The notes under the pieces: model-generated
Seen by the model: the letters and a program-made list of their open reading frames with translations, nothing else
Told to the model about the DNA's origin: nothing
Database searches by the model: none
Position numbers and translations under genes: made by a program
Source of the DNA: Chloroflexota bacterium
Lineage (GTDB): Bacteria > Chloroflexota > Anaerolineae > Anaerolineales > UBA4823
DNA: 33,372 nt
Assembly (NCBI GenBank): GCA_020349245.1
Contig: CP070764.1
Span: forward strand, 4,153,689 to 4,187,060
Reading direction: 5' to 3'
In this document: positions 22,083-29,879 of the stretch, in pieces
Layout: every line of letters starts with the position of its first letter
Position numbering within the stretch: position 1 is the first letter of the stretch

Positions 22083-23804
22083 TCAATCATCCGAATTCGA
22101 GGGTTTGATATCTCTCACCCTGAGTTGTAGACTTTCTTTTCCGTTGAACTCATTCGTTTCAAATGCGTACATTAGATCTACCAGGGACGGCATCTCTTCA
22201 TACCAGTGACCCTGGCCAAATGCTATAGCATCATAAGTAATCCAACCATCGGTCACTGTTAATCTCAAGTGGTTTCCTTCCCTTCCAACCTGTCGATGAT
22301 CGAGGATTCTCAATTCCCGGGAGACAAAAACCGGTTGGGGATTGCCATATCCAGTAGGCTGAAGTAAATCAAGCTGATCGATGATTTCTGGAACTAGATT
22401 AGAAAGCTGGATTTCTACATCCCCGTTAATGACAGGACGCAGATCAATCTTTGAGAGTTGTTCGAAAGCAATTGCCCGTAATCTAGAAATTAATTCGGGA
22501 AGATTCTCATTCCTGACAGTGAAACCTGCTGCAGCAGCATGCCCGCCATGATGCTCCATTAACTCCTCGCATTGATCCAGGGCTTCCGTTATGTGAAATT
22601 CAGGAATACTGCGGCAAGACCCACGAGTGTATGTATCCCCTTTATAAGCTACAATAGCGGGTCGGTAATATTGTTCGTTCAATCGTGATGCGGCGAGGCC
22701 AACAATCCCGGGATTGAATTCTGGGTCTGCAGCGAATAATAACAAGCTATCTGGGTCGTCATCAAGGGCAATCCGTTCAGCTTTCTCTTGAACTTCCCGG
22801 GTTATTTTTTGTCTTTCGCGATTCTGGTTGTCCAATTGTTGTGCGAGCCGACCGGCATTGTAAATATCCTCTGTTGTTAAGAGATCGAATGCAGCTAAAG
22901 CTGAGTCAAGACGTCCAGCTGCATTCAAGCGGGGTCCGAGGATATATCCAATATCTGAAGCCTGTAAACGGCGCGGGATCAATCCACACACACCGATTAA
23001 CGCTTGAAGTCCTTGCCTTTTTGGCTGTTGAAGTGAGGCTATCCCTGCCCTGACTAAACTCCGATTTTCACCGATCAATGGAGCCAGATCAGCCACAGTA
23101 CCAAGAGCGACTAGGTCTAAAAGGTTCATGGTTTCGAATTCATCTGACGTTTGACCTTGCTCTAATGCAAGATGACTCATCAGTGCTTTAGCAAGCTTGA
23201 AGGCTAAACCAACGCCCGCCAGGTTCTTATCCGGATAATCGTCGCCATATTGTTTGGGATTGATAACTGCCAGAACAGCTGGCAGTTCATCACCCGGGTG
23301 GTGGTGGTCAGTGATGATCATTTCCAAACCCAATTTCCGGGCATGTTCTACTTCTTCAATGGAACGCACACCACAATCCACAGTAACAACTAAATCCACA
23401 CCACTTTGCTGAAGGCTGGCAAGAGCTTCATTATTGAGTCCGTATCCTTCGTCAAACCGATTTGGAATGTATCCTTCCACTTTCGCACCCAGGGTTGAGA
23501 GAACTTGCACCATTAACGCGGTTGCGGTCACCCCATCTGCATCATAATCGCCGTAAATCGCGATTTTTTCTTGATTTTTGATAGCTGACGAGAGTCTGTC
23601 CACCGCGCTTCCCATGCCGAGCAAATTAAATGGGTCTGAACCTATTGGTGGTCTTGCTGCGAGGAAATCAAGGGCAGCGGTTGAGGTTGGATACCCGCGG
23701 TTGAAGAGAATTTGTCTCAGTGGCTGTGGAAACTCAATTAATGATTTATCAGCTTCTGGTGTTATGAGTGGGAAAATTTGCCATCGTTTTTGTGGTTTGT
23801 GCAT
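22083..23804 (-). CDS. recJ: Single-stranded-DNA-specific exonuclease RecJ
   Basis: A 573-residue 5'-3' exonuclease used in recombination and repair. DHH-family motifs: IYGDYDADGVTATALM, VTVDCGVRS, IITDHHHPGDELP, LVALGTVADLAPL, and in the DHHA1 domain GGHAAAAGFTV, followed by the OB-fold region of RecJ (PTGYGNPQPVF and VTDGWITYDAIAFGQG). Length is near the usual 560-580. ATG 23804 starts MHKPQKRWQIFP, which matches family N-termini; an upstream start at 23882 would run through the yvcK promoter. No Shine-Dalgarno is seen, and an extended -10 at 23817-23825 predicts a start only about 6 nt before the ATG. Confidence 0.95.
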   Translation of the reverse strand: MHKPQKRWQIFPLITPEADKSLIEFPQPLRQILFNRGYPTSTAALDFLAARPPIGSDPFNLLGMGSAVDRLSSAIKNQEKIAIYGDYDADGVTATALMVQVLSTLGAKVEGYIPNRFDEGYGLNNEALASLQQSGVDLVVTVDCGVRSIEEVEHARKLGLEMIITDHHHPGDELPAVLAVINPKQYGDDYPDKNLAGVGLAFKLAKALMSHLALEQGQTSDEFETMNLLDLVALGTVADLAPLIGENRSLVRAGIASLQQPKRQGLQALIGVCGLIPRRLQASDIGYILGPRLNAAGRLDSALAAFDLLTTEDIYNAGRLAQQLDNQNRERQKITREVQEKAERIALDDDPDSLLLFAADPEFNPGIVGLAASRLNEQYYRPAIVAYKGDTYTRGSCRSIPEFHITEALDQCEELMEHHGGHAAAAGFTVRNENLPELISRLRAIAFEQLSKIDLRPVINGDVEIQLSNLVPEIIDQLDLLQPTGYGNPQPVFVSRELRILDHRQVGREGNHLRLTVTDGWITYDAIAFGQGHWYEEMPSLVDLMYAFETNEFNGKESLQLRVRDIKPSNSDD

Positions 23805-23816
23805 GATTCTTGCTGA

Positions 23817-23825
23817 AGTATAGCA
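23817..23825 (-). promoter_or_regulatory. Extended -10 (TGC-TATACT) for recJ
   Basis: Minus strand reads TGC-TATACT at 23825-23817. The start would lie near 23810, only about 6 nt from ATG 23804, and no ribosome-binding sequence is present, so the message may be nearly leaderless. Confidence 0.5.
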
Positions 23826-23862
23826 CAAACGTATATTGCAGGGCTTATGGATTACGATGTAG

Positions 23863-23893
23863 GTGTTTGATCGTTGACGCATTGTTCAAACAC
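23863..23893. promoter_or_regulatory. Inverted-repeat operator candidate over the yvcK promoter
   Basis: GTGTTTGA (23863-23870) and TCAAACAC (23886-23893) are perfect inverted repeats with a 15-bp centre. The half-sites flank the -35 hexamer (23874-23879) and abut the extended -10, and their centres are 23 bp apart, close to two helical turns. A dimeric regulator bound here would cover the promoter. The identity of any such regulator is unknown. Confidence 0.6.
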
Positions 23894-23902
23894 TGCTATT
23901 AT
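23874..23902 (+). promoter_or_regulatory. yvcK promoter predicting a leaderless mRNA
   Basis: TTGACG (23874-23879), an exact 17-bp spacer, and TATTAT (23897-23902) with TGC in the extended -10 position. Eight bases then separate the -10 from ATG 23911, so the A of the start codon or a base just before it should be the first transcribed base. No Shine-Dalgarno sequence precedes the ATG. Confidence 0.7.
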
Positions 23903-23910
23903 GGACTCGT

Positions 23911-25251
23911 ATGTCAGCTAAGCCATTAAACACCTGGTTTCAACGCATCAAAAAAGCTGTTGGTCAATCTTTGCGGTGGTTGACACCAGGTTTGGGGGTT
24001 AAACGATGGTTACTTCTTGTACTGTTGGGTACATCACTTCTCGGGGTTGGTTTAGCTATCTTGATCCTAGATGTTTATCGAACCGCGCCAGAAACTTGGT
24101 GGTTGCCCATTATCTCCGCTGCATCTCTGCGATTCTTACCCAGGCTTTTTCGTGCAGTGATTTTTGGTGGTTTGGGTGTCTCCTTGATTATTCTTGGGAT
24201 CTGGGGGATTAATCGATCGCTGCTGGCGCCATTCTTAAAACCTGGTTTCAAGGTTGTTGACGCGCTTACTGTTCATCGTCGACGAGATCGGGGCCCTCGG
24301 ATCGCAGTCATTGGAGGAGGACATGGGTTATCGGTCCTCTTGCGTGGTTTAAAAGACTATTCCAACAATATCACCGCTATCGTTACCGTCGCTGATGATG
24401 GTGGCTCATCCGGCAGGTTGAGGGAATCATTCGGGATTCTCCCTCCAGGGGATATCCGCAACTGTTTGGCCGCTATGTCCAACGATGAAGCGATGCTGGC
24501 ACAGCTGTTCCAATATCGATTTCCCAATGGTTCTAGTGGATTGGATGGTCATTCGTTTGGGAATCTATTCATTTCGGCTTTGACTGAAATCACCGGCAGT
24601 TTTGAGGAGGCGGTTGCGGAATCTGGTCGAGTATTGTCTGTAAGTGGGCGGGTTTTACCTTCAACATTGCACAATGTACAACTGGTTGCGGACGTGAGAC
24701 TACCCCATCTTGTATCCGAAGTGAGGGTTGCAGGCGAAAGCCAGATACCAGACAGTAATGGGAAAGTACGCCGGGTGTGGTTAGATCCAAATTCGCCACC
24801 TGCTTTTCCCCAAGCTGTAAAGGCATTGCTGACTGCTGATATTATTGTTATTGGCCCGGGGAGTTTATATACCAGCATCTTGCCTAATTTACTGGTTCCG
24901 GATATTGCTGATGCAATCCGTTCCAGCAAAGCGCTCAAGATATATATTTGTAATGTAGCCTCCCAGATCGGTGAAACGGAAGGTTACTCGTGTCTTGATC
25001 ATATCCATGCTATAGAAGATCATGCTGGGCGGGGATTATTCGATCTTGTCATCGCGAACAATAACTGTGATCTAGAGCTGCCCGAAGGGATAAACTGGAT
25101 CACCATCGATGAAAATATTGACGCGTATTATGCAGTGTATAACGGGGACCTGATTGATCCTGATATGCCTTGGCGGCATGACGGAAAGGTTTTGTCACAG
25201 GTTATAATTGATCTACTGGAGGAAAGAACCGGTCCTCTGGTAGAATTATAA
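23911..25251 (+). CDS. yvcK: YvcK/CofD-family gluconeogenesis factor with membrane-anchored N-terminus
   Basis: A 446-residue protein. Residues about 130-440 are the YvcK Rossmann-like domain: [63 protein letters not shown] and [18 protein letters not shown]. In Firmicutes and Actinobacteria YvcK supports growth on gluconeogenic carbon sources and cell-wall synthesis and binds UDP-sugars. Members I know there are soluble and about 320 residues; this one adds about 125 residues with hydrophobic segments near 33-54 and 82-102, probably anchoring it in the membrane. It sits directly upstream of gap-pgk-tpiA. The family start is supported by the promoter geometry. Confidence 0.9.
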   Translation: MSAKPLNTWFQRIKKAVGQSLRWLTPGLGVKRWLLLVLLGTSLLGVGLAILILDVYRTAPETWWLPIISAASLRFLPRLFRAVIFGGLGVSLIILGIWGINRSLLAPFLKPGFKVVDALTVHRRRDRGPRIAVIGGGHGLSVLLRGLKDYSNNITAIVTVADDGGSSGRLRESFGILPPGDIRNCLAAMSNDEAMLAQLFQYRFPNGSSGLDGHSFGNLFISALTEITGSFEEAVAESGRVLSVSGRVLPSTLHNVQLVADVRLPHLVSEVRVAGESQIPDSNGKVRRVWLDPNSPPAFPQAVKALLTADIIVIGPGSLYTSILPNLLVPDIADAIRSSKALKIYICNVASQIGETEGYSCLDHIHAIEDHAGRGLFDLVIANNNCDLELPEGINWITIDENIDAYYAVYNGDLIDPDMPWRHDGKVLSQVIIDLLEERTGPLVEL

Positions 25252-25277
25252 GTGATAAATTTCACTTAAGAACCGAT

Positions 25278-25319
25278 CCTAGGGAGTCTACGAAATCTCT
25301 TTTTTTAAACTCACCTAGG
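25278..25319 (+). terminator. Weak yvcK terminator nested in a larger alternative stem before gap
   Basis: GGGAG (25282-25286) can pair with CTCTT (25297-25301) ahead of seven T (25300-25306), a weak terminator-like hairpin with two G-U pairs. Alternatively CCTAGGGAGT (25278-25287) pairs with ACTC-A-CCTAGG (25309-25319), one bulged A, which places the T-run in the loop and would disable the terminator. The two forms exclude each other. Confidence 0.4.
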
Positions 25320-25342
25320 TCGCTTCATGTAAGAAAGATTTT

Positions 25343-25348
25343 TATACT
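25343..25348 (+). promoter_or_regulatory. Candidate -10 (TATACT) for gap
   Basis: TATACT follows a T-run, with no good -35 and no TGn. A start near 25355 would just precede GGAGG (25360-25364) and ATG 25371. If true, gap is transcribed independently of yvcK. Confidence 0.35.
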
Positions 25349-25370
25349 CATTATTCAATGGAGGTTTGGC

Positions 25371-26426
25371 ATGGCAGTAAAAGTAGGAATCAATGGATTT
25401 GGTCGAGTCGGTCGCCAGGTATTTAAAGCGATGCGTGATTACCATCCCAATGAACTTGAAGTTGTTGCCTTCAACGATATAGGTGATTTGAATACGATGG
25501 CACACCTGTTGAAGTATGACTCTAATTATGGAAGATTCGATGGCACCGTCGAGGTTGGGGAAGGTCAGCTCATGATCGATGGTAGGCCTGTTAAGGTCTT
25601 CAGTGAAGCCGATCCTGGGAATTTACCCTGGTCAGACCTGGGTGTAGAGATTGTTGTTGAAAGTACGGGTCTATTCACGCTTAAGAAGGATGGCATCAAC
25701 AAGAAGGGTAAAGAAGTTCGCGGTGCAGAGAATCACATTACACAAGGTGGAGCCAAGAAAGTGATAATCTCTGCGCCCGCGCAGGGTGAGGACCTGACTA
25801 TCGTTCTGGGTGTTAATGATGATAAATATGACCCGAAAGGACACCATGTGGTCTCGAATGCTTCCTGTACCACGAATGGTCTTGCACCTGCAGTAAAAGT
25901 TGCCAATGATAAATTCGGGATCAAGCGCGGTCTCATGACAACCATACATGCGTATACCAACGATCAGAAAATCTTGGACCTGCCGCATAAGGATCTTCGT
26001 CGGGCTCGTGCTGCGGCGTTGAGCATTATCCCCACTTCAACCGGAGCAGCAAAAGCATTGAAGCTGGTGATCCCGGAGATGGATGGAAAACTGGATGGTT
26101 ATGCTCTGCGGGTGCCCACCCCGACTGTTTCGTACATTGACCTTACTGTTGAGCTGGAAACCGCGACAACTAGTGAAGATCTGCGCCAGGCATATCGAGA
26201 CGCGGCCAATGGACCTTTGAAGGGCATCATGGAAGCCACTGATGAGCCGCGGGTCAGCATCGATTACAAGGGAGATCCTCATAGCTCTATTATCGATTTG
26301 CCGCTTACCATGGTCATGGGTGGTGGACCAGATACCTTTGCCAAGATTGTCGCCTGGTATGACAATGAATGGGGGTATTCCGCCCGCACCGCGGACCTGG
26401 CGGCATTGATGGCGAAAACCTTGTAA
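25371..26426 (+). CDS. gap: Glyceraldehyde-3-phosphate dehydrogenase
   Basis: A 351-residue enzyme oxidising glyceraldehyde-3-phosphate to 1,3-bisphosphoglycerate with NAD+. Rossmann motif [15 protein letters not shown], nucleophile Cys166 in SNASCTTNG (the second Cys of the common SCTTNC is Gly here), general-base His in TTIHAYTND, and WYDNEWGY near the end. Compared with the textbook enzyme, about 12 extra residues lie between FT and [10 protein letters not shown] ([14 protein letters not shown] region, about 105-122). GGAGG lies 6 nt before the ATG. It heads the gap-pgk-tpiA cluster; the 68-bp gap to pgk contains a strong hairpin. Confidence 0.96.
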   Translation: MAVKVGINGFGRVGRQVFKAMRDYHPNELEVVAFNDIGDLNTMAHLLKYDSNYGRFDGTVEVGEGQLMIDGRPVKVFSEADPGNLPWSDLGVEIVVESTGLFTLKKDGINKKGKEVRGAENHITQGGAKKVIISAPAQGEDLTIVLGVNDDKYDPKGHHVVSNASCTTNGLAPAVKVANDKFGIKRGLMTTIHAYTNDQKILDLPHKDLRRARAAALSIIPTSTGAAKALKLVIPEMDGKLDGYALRVPTPTVSYIDLTVELETATTSEDLRQAYRDAANGPLKGIMEATDEPRVSIDYKGDPHSSIIDLPLTMVMGGGPDTFAKIVAWYDNEWGYSARTADLAALMAKTL

Positions 26427-26443
26427 TCTCGCTCAGGGAATAT

Positions 26444-26472
26444 TTGGAACGTGGATAGTCACCGCGTTCCAA
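26444..26472 (+). promoter_or_regulatory. Strong hairpin between gap and pgk
   Basis: TTGGAACG (26444-26451) pairs perfectly with CGTTCCAA (26465-26472). Three more pairs can form inside (TGG with CCG, one a U-G), leaving a 7-nt loop. GTTTTCC follows, not a true T-run, so this fits an mRNA-stabilising or processing element or a partial terminator better than a full terminator. Confidence 0.6.
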
Positions 26473-26494
26473 GTTTTCCGCGGTAGGAGAATTG

Positions 26495-27673
26495 ATGTTT
26501 AATAAGAAGACAATCCAAGATGTTGATCTCGAAGGAAAGAGAATCCTGGTTCGAGTAGATTTCAATGTACCGATCAAAGAAGGCGTTGTAGGTGACGACA
26601 CACGTATTCGTGCATCTCTGCCCACTTTGCAATACATATTGTCACATGGTGGCACATCAATCTTGTGTTCCCATCTGGGCAGACCTGATGGTGAACCTAA
26701 GCCAGAATTTTCTTTGCGTCCTGTGGCGGCTCACTTGAGCACGCTGCTTGGGCAACCTGTGAAATTTGCAGGAGATTGTATTGGACCGATCGCCGAAAAG
26801 GCGGTGAACGATCTTTCTCAAGGTCAAGTCTTGCTGTTAGAAAACACGCGCTTTCATTCTGGTGAGAAGAAGAATGATCCCGAAATGGCAAAAGAGCTAG
26901 CAAATCTCGCGGATATTTATGTAAATGATGCCTTTGGATCTGCTCATAGGGCACACGCCTCGACCGAGGGAGTTGCCAAATTCCTACCCAGCGTTGCTGG
27001 TTTACTGATGGAAAAGGAGATCGTCTACTTGGGTCAGGCGATAGCTGATCCTGCCAGGCCTTTCATTGCAATTTTGGGTGGCGCAAAAATTAGCGATAAG
27101 ATCGGTGTTATCCGGAACTTACTCGAGAAAGCTGACCAAGTGATGATCGGGGGAGGAATGGCCAACACGTTTTTCAAAGCACAGGGATATCCAGTAGGTG
27201 ACTCGCTGGCTGAGGATGAATCTTTAGGTATCGCTCGGGATTTGCTTCACCAAGCTGAAAATCGTTTACGCCTGCCAGTTGATGTGGTTATCGCGGATAG
27301 GTTCGAAAATGCGGCCGATCGCCGGGTGATCAGCATGGGTCCAATTCCGCAGGGTTGGCGGATTCTTGATATTGGACCTGAGACTGTACAAAGGTTTGAG
27401 AAAAGTATCCAGGGAGCGGGAACGATCGTATGGAATGGCCCCATGGGAGTATTTGAGTTTCCCCGCTTTGCAGAGGGGACATTTAGTCTGGCAAAGGCAG
27501 TTGCAGATTCAAATGCAATCACAATCATTGGGGGGGGTGATTCTGTGGCAGCAGTGAAAGAAGCTGGTTTGGCCGAAAAAATCACCCATATCTCAACCGG
27601 CGGGGGTGCTTCCCTGGAGATGCTGGAAGGGAAAGTTCTGCCAGGTCTAGCAGCCTTGGCAGATAAAGATTAA
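26495..27673 (+). CDS. pgk: Phosphoglycerate kinase
   Basis: A 392-residue enzyme transferring phosphate from 1,3-bisphosphoglycerate to ADP. Motifs: [11 protein letters not shown] at the N-terminus, [67 protein letters not shown], and [11 protein letters not shown] in the nucleotide-binding domain. Length matches the family. ATG 26495 is preferred over TTG 26492 because AGGAG (26485-26489) has the better distance to it. It is the second gene of the glycolytic cluster; hairpins lie in both flanking gaps. Confidence 0.96.
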   Translation: MFNKKTIQDVDLEGKRILVRVDFNVPIKEGVVGDDTRIRASLPTLQYILSHGGTSILCSHLGRPDGEPKPEFSLRPVAAHLSTLLGQPVKFAGDCIGPIAEKAVNDLSQGQVLLLENTRFHSGEKKNDPEMAKELANLADIYVNDAFGSAHRAHASTEGVAKFLPSVAGLLMEKEIVYLGQAIADPARPFIAILGGAKISDKIGVIRNLLEKADQVMIGGGMANTFFKAQGYPVGDSLAEDESLGIARDLLHQAENRLRLPVDVVIADRFENAADRRVISMGPIPQGWRILDIGPETVQRFEKSIQGAGTIVWNGPMGVFEFPRFAEGTFSLAKAVADSNAITIIGGGDSVAAVKEAGLAEKITHISTGGGASLEMLEGKVLPGLAALADKD

Positions 27674-27697
27674 CTGGAGAAAATTTTCAAATACCAA

Positions 27698-27733
27698 AAC
27701 ACCAGTCCCTCTAGAAATCCAGGGATTGGTGTT
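27698..27733 (+). promoter_or_regulatory. 13-bp hairpin between pgk and tpiA
   Basis: AACACCAGTCCCT (27698-27710) pairs with AGGGATTGGTGTT (27721-27733), 13 pairs including one G-U, with a 10-nt loop. ATCCTTGTT follows, so the T-run is broken. It is the most stable hairpin I see in the window and lies 25 bp after pgk and 50 bp before tpiA. Confidence 0.65.
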
Positions 27734-27783
27734 ATCCTTGTTAGACGCAAAAAGTATAGATATAACCAGGAGTCACGAGAATC

Positions 27784-28557
27784 ATGAATCGAAAACCTTT
27801 GGTTGCTGGAAATTGGAAAATGAACATGACGGTAGCTGACGCCCGGCATCTTGTCTCCCAGATGGTCCCAGGACTGCAATCGAAATCGGGTGTGGATAAA
27901 GTGATATGCCCTCCCCATACAGCCCTGCTTGCGGTTTCTTCATTGCTTGAGGGTACTGACATTTCCTTGGGAGCTCAAAATTTGTTCTGGGAACCGTCTG
28001 GTGCTTTTACAGGCGAAATTTCACCAGCGATGGTTGCTGAATTTTGTGACTATGTAATCTTGGGTCATTCTGAAAGAAGGGCATATTTTGGGGAAACGGA
28101 TAAGGATGTTAATCGGAAAGTACAGGCAGCATTTGCCCATGATTTGACTCCGATCGTCTGCATCGGTGAGACCTTAGAAGAGTATGAAGCCGATCGGACT
28201 TATGATGTTGTATTTCGACAAGCAAAATTAGGGCTGGATGGCATACAATTCGCAGGGCAGGAGAGTGATGGCAGTAACTTGGTAATCGCTTATGAACCAA
28301 TCTGGTGTATTGGTACAGGCCGTGCTGCGACCCCAACAGATGCAAATGAAGTCATCGCAAACGTAATTCGTCCAGCCTTGGGGGAGTTATTCGGCAACGA
28401 AATAGCCCAAAGGATCCGAGTATTGTATGGTGGCTCTGTTACTGGCGATAATGCCAGAGATTTCTTCCAACAGCCGGAGATCGATGGTGCTCTGGTGGGG
28501 GGAGCTAGTTTGAAAGTTGCAGATTACACTCAAATTACGCTTGCTGCTGTGCAGTGA
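27784..28557 (+). CDS. tpiA: Triosephosphate isomerase
   Basis: A 257-residue TIM barrel interconverting dihydroxyacetone phosphate and glyceraldehyde-3-phosphate. Signatures: AGNWKMN (catalytic Lys), LGHSERR (electrophile His), VIAYEPIWCIGTG (catalytic Glu and flexible-loop hinge) and VLYGGSV (phosphate-binding loop). Length is normal for bacteria. AGGAG lies 10 nt before the ATG. Its TGA overlaps the GTG of the next gene (GTGA), coupling it to the HExxH membrane protein. Confidence 0.96.
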   Translation: MNRKPLVAGNWKMNMTVADARHLVSQMVPGLQSKSGVDKVICPPHTALLAVSSLLEGTDISLGAQNLFWEPSGAFTGEISPAMVAEFCDYVILGHSERRAYFGETDKDVNRKVQAAFAHDLTPIVCIGETLEEYEADRTYDVVFRQAKLGLDGIQFAGQESDGSNLVIAYEPIWCIGTGRAATPTDANEVIANVIRPALGELFGNEIAQRIRVLYGGSVTGDNARDFFQQPEIDGALVGGASLKVADYTQITLAAVQ

Positions 28558-29315
28558 TAGCTGAGTTAAACAGCTTAGGCTGGTTCCTGATTGGTGTTAT
28601 CGCTTTAGCATTTCTCCAACGAAGACTACATTTCGAGATCCAGTCTGTCCTCTTTTTGCTCACCAGACGTATAGATCTGGCGATTGCGATTTTTTCAATT
28701 CTCTTTCTACCCGGTGTGTTTCTGCATGAGCTGAGCCATTATTTCATGGCTCGTTTACTCAGGGTGCCGGTGGGGAAATTCTCCATTATTCCCCAATCCC
28801 TGCCCGATGGTCGCTTGAGGTTAGGTTATGTGGAGACTGCCTCGACCGATTTTCTCCGGGATGCGTTCATCGGTACCGCGCCCCTGATCGCAGGATCCTT
28901 GTTTGTCGCTTATGCTGGATTCTTGCAGCTGAATTTTGATCTCTTTTGGGGGCAATTATCCTCAAATCAGCTCTCCGCAGTAGTTATGGGAATTTCTCAA
29001 ATGGCTGATCAGCCCGATTTTTGGATCTGGTTTTACCTCGTTTTTGTGGTCAGCAGCACCATGTTTCCTTCAGCAACCGACCGTAGGGCATGGAACATGC
29101 TGCTCGTTTTCTTAGGTGTGTTTGTTGCATTGCTGCTGATCTTTGGCGCAGGACCATGGCTGTGGGAGACGCTGGGCACAAGATTTATGGGTGTGGTTGA
29201 GGTCTTCTCAATAATCTTCATGCTCAGCGTTCTTGTGCATCTCATTTTTCTTCCACCATTATGGATTTCGAGAGTCTTTCTGGAGAAAATCTTCAACCTG
29301 AAGGTAGTGCGATAG
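28554..29315 (+). CDS. Polytopic membrane protein with an HExxH motif (putative M50-like metalloprotease)
   Basis: A 253-residue membrane protein with about six hydrophobic segments. HELSH lies inside LPGVFLHELSHYFMARLLRVPVG, the position and context (helix then amphipathic turn) typical of site-2-protease-like M50 zinc peptidases. A third ligand would usually come from an NPxxG or LDGG motif; here the nearest candidate is Asp in FPSATDRRAW, so catalytic competence is uncertain. GTG 28554 overlaps the tpiA stop by four bases, so it is translated with tpiA, but no functional link to glycolysis is known to me. There is no PDZ domain. Confidence 0.72.
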   Translation: MIAELNSLGWFLIGVIALAFLQRRLHFEIQSVLFLLTRRIDLAIAIFSILFLPGVFLHELSHYFMARLLRVPVGKFSIIPQSLPDGRLRLGYVETASTDFLRDAFIGTAPLIAGSLFVAYAGFLQLNFDLFWGQLSSNQLSAVVMGISQMADQPDFWIWFYLVFVVSSTMFPSATDRRAWNMLLVFLGVFVALLLIFGAGPWLWETLGTRFMGVVEVFSIIFMLSVLVHLIFLPPLWISRVFLEKIFNLKVVR

Positions 29316-29349
29316 GGACTTATTGACCAACATTTTCGTTTCCCTTTTA

Positions 29350-29358
29350 TGTTAGAAT
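29350..29358 (+). promoter_or_regulatory. Extended -10 (TGT-TAGAAT) opening the polysaccharide-locus leader
   Basis: TG at 29350-29351, one base, TAGAAT at 29353-29358. A TTGACC at 29323-29328 is too far (24 bp) to be its -35. A start near 29365 would give a leader of about 220 nt before ATG 29587; that 271-bp gap has no larger gene, only a 20-codon frame and a T-run at 29438-29444. Confidence 0.5.
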
Positions 29359-29395
29359 TGGGCTGTCGAAAAAGAAAGAATTGTAAAGAATCCAC

Positions 29396-29458
29396 ATGCC
29401 AGGACACATCGCAGAGGTGAAAGAGCCCACGAGCGTGTTTTTTTGTTGCCTACCATGA
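29396..29458 (+). CDS. Possible leader peptide (20 aa) ahead of the NusG-led locus
   Basis: A short frame MPGHIAEVKEPTSVFFCCLP runs from ATG 29396 to TGA 29456-29458, inside the presumed 5' leader. Its codons cross a seven-T run preceded by CACGAGCGTG, which could form a very short hairpin. The ribosome site is weak (AAAGAA). Transcription-translation coupling at the T-run is conceivable, but a chance frame of this length is common. Confidence 0.22.
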   Translation: MPGHIAEVKEPTSVFFCCLP

Positions 29459-29586
29459 ATGCAATCATTTTATGAAAATTTTGGATTCTTCTCTACATTA
29501 CATGCTAGGTTTGCACATTTTGTGCCGTTGTTCCCTGCCAGGGTGGATTGAGCAGGAAAGAAGAAGATTTTAGGAAAGGTAAATTT

Positions 29587-29805
29587 ATGAGCGATACTGC
29601 CCTCACTCAATTGGAAGAGGTTAAGGATAATCGATTGTTATCGTTCCTGGATCAGCGCCAGGTGAAAATGATCGATGAAGCCCTCGCAGCTCTGGGGGAT
29701 TATGGTGAACTGCGCTTGATTGTTGAAAAAGGTCGCCTGCGCTTCATTGTCACCCAAAAAAGTTTCGATGCATTAAAGTGGCAGCCTGGAGCAATCGAGA
29801 AATAG
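29587..29805 (+). CDS. Small protein of unknown function, 72 aa
   Basis: I do not recognise a family. The protein is soluble and begins with an acidic helix (MSDTALTQLEEVKDNRLLSFLDQRQVKMIDEAL in two parts around residue 18) followed by a likely beta hairpin (ELRLIVEKGRLRFIVTQKSFD). AGGAAAGG precedes ATG 29587; an earlier TTG 29548 in frame has a poorer ribosome site. It lies 74 bp before the NusG paralogue and is probably in the same transcript, so it may act with that factor. Codon use and the beta-strand pattern support a real gene. Confidence 0.6.
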   Translation: MSDTALTQLEEVKDNRLLSFLDQRQVKMIDEALAALGDYGELRLIVEKGRLRFIVTQKSFDALKWQPGAIEK

Positions 29806-29879
29806 GCAAACGAATAGAATTTAACCCTTCAATGTATCCCCAAATTTCACCTTTTAGGCAATAATCGGAATGGTAAAGC

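Noticed and set aside
23805..23882. Upstream start for RecJ at 23882
   Set aside because: The 26 extra residues do not resemble RecJ N-termini, and they would overlap the yvcK promoter and operator; ATG 23804 fits the family.
24549..24938. Minus-strand open frame opposite yvcK (129 codons)
   Set aside because: It overlaps conserved YvcK motifs on the other strand and shows no family features.
29365..29586. Riboswitch in the polysaccharide leader
   Set aside because: No conserved core of a class I know (cyclic-di-GMP, SAM, TPP or others) could be recognised; only short, weak stems.
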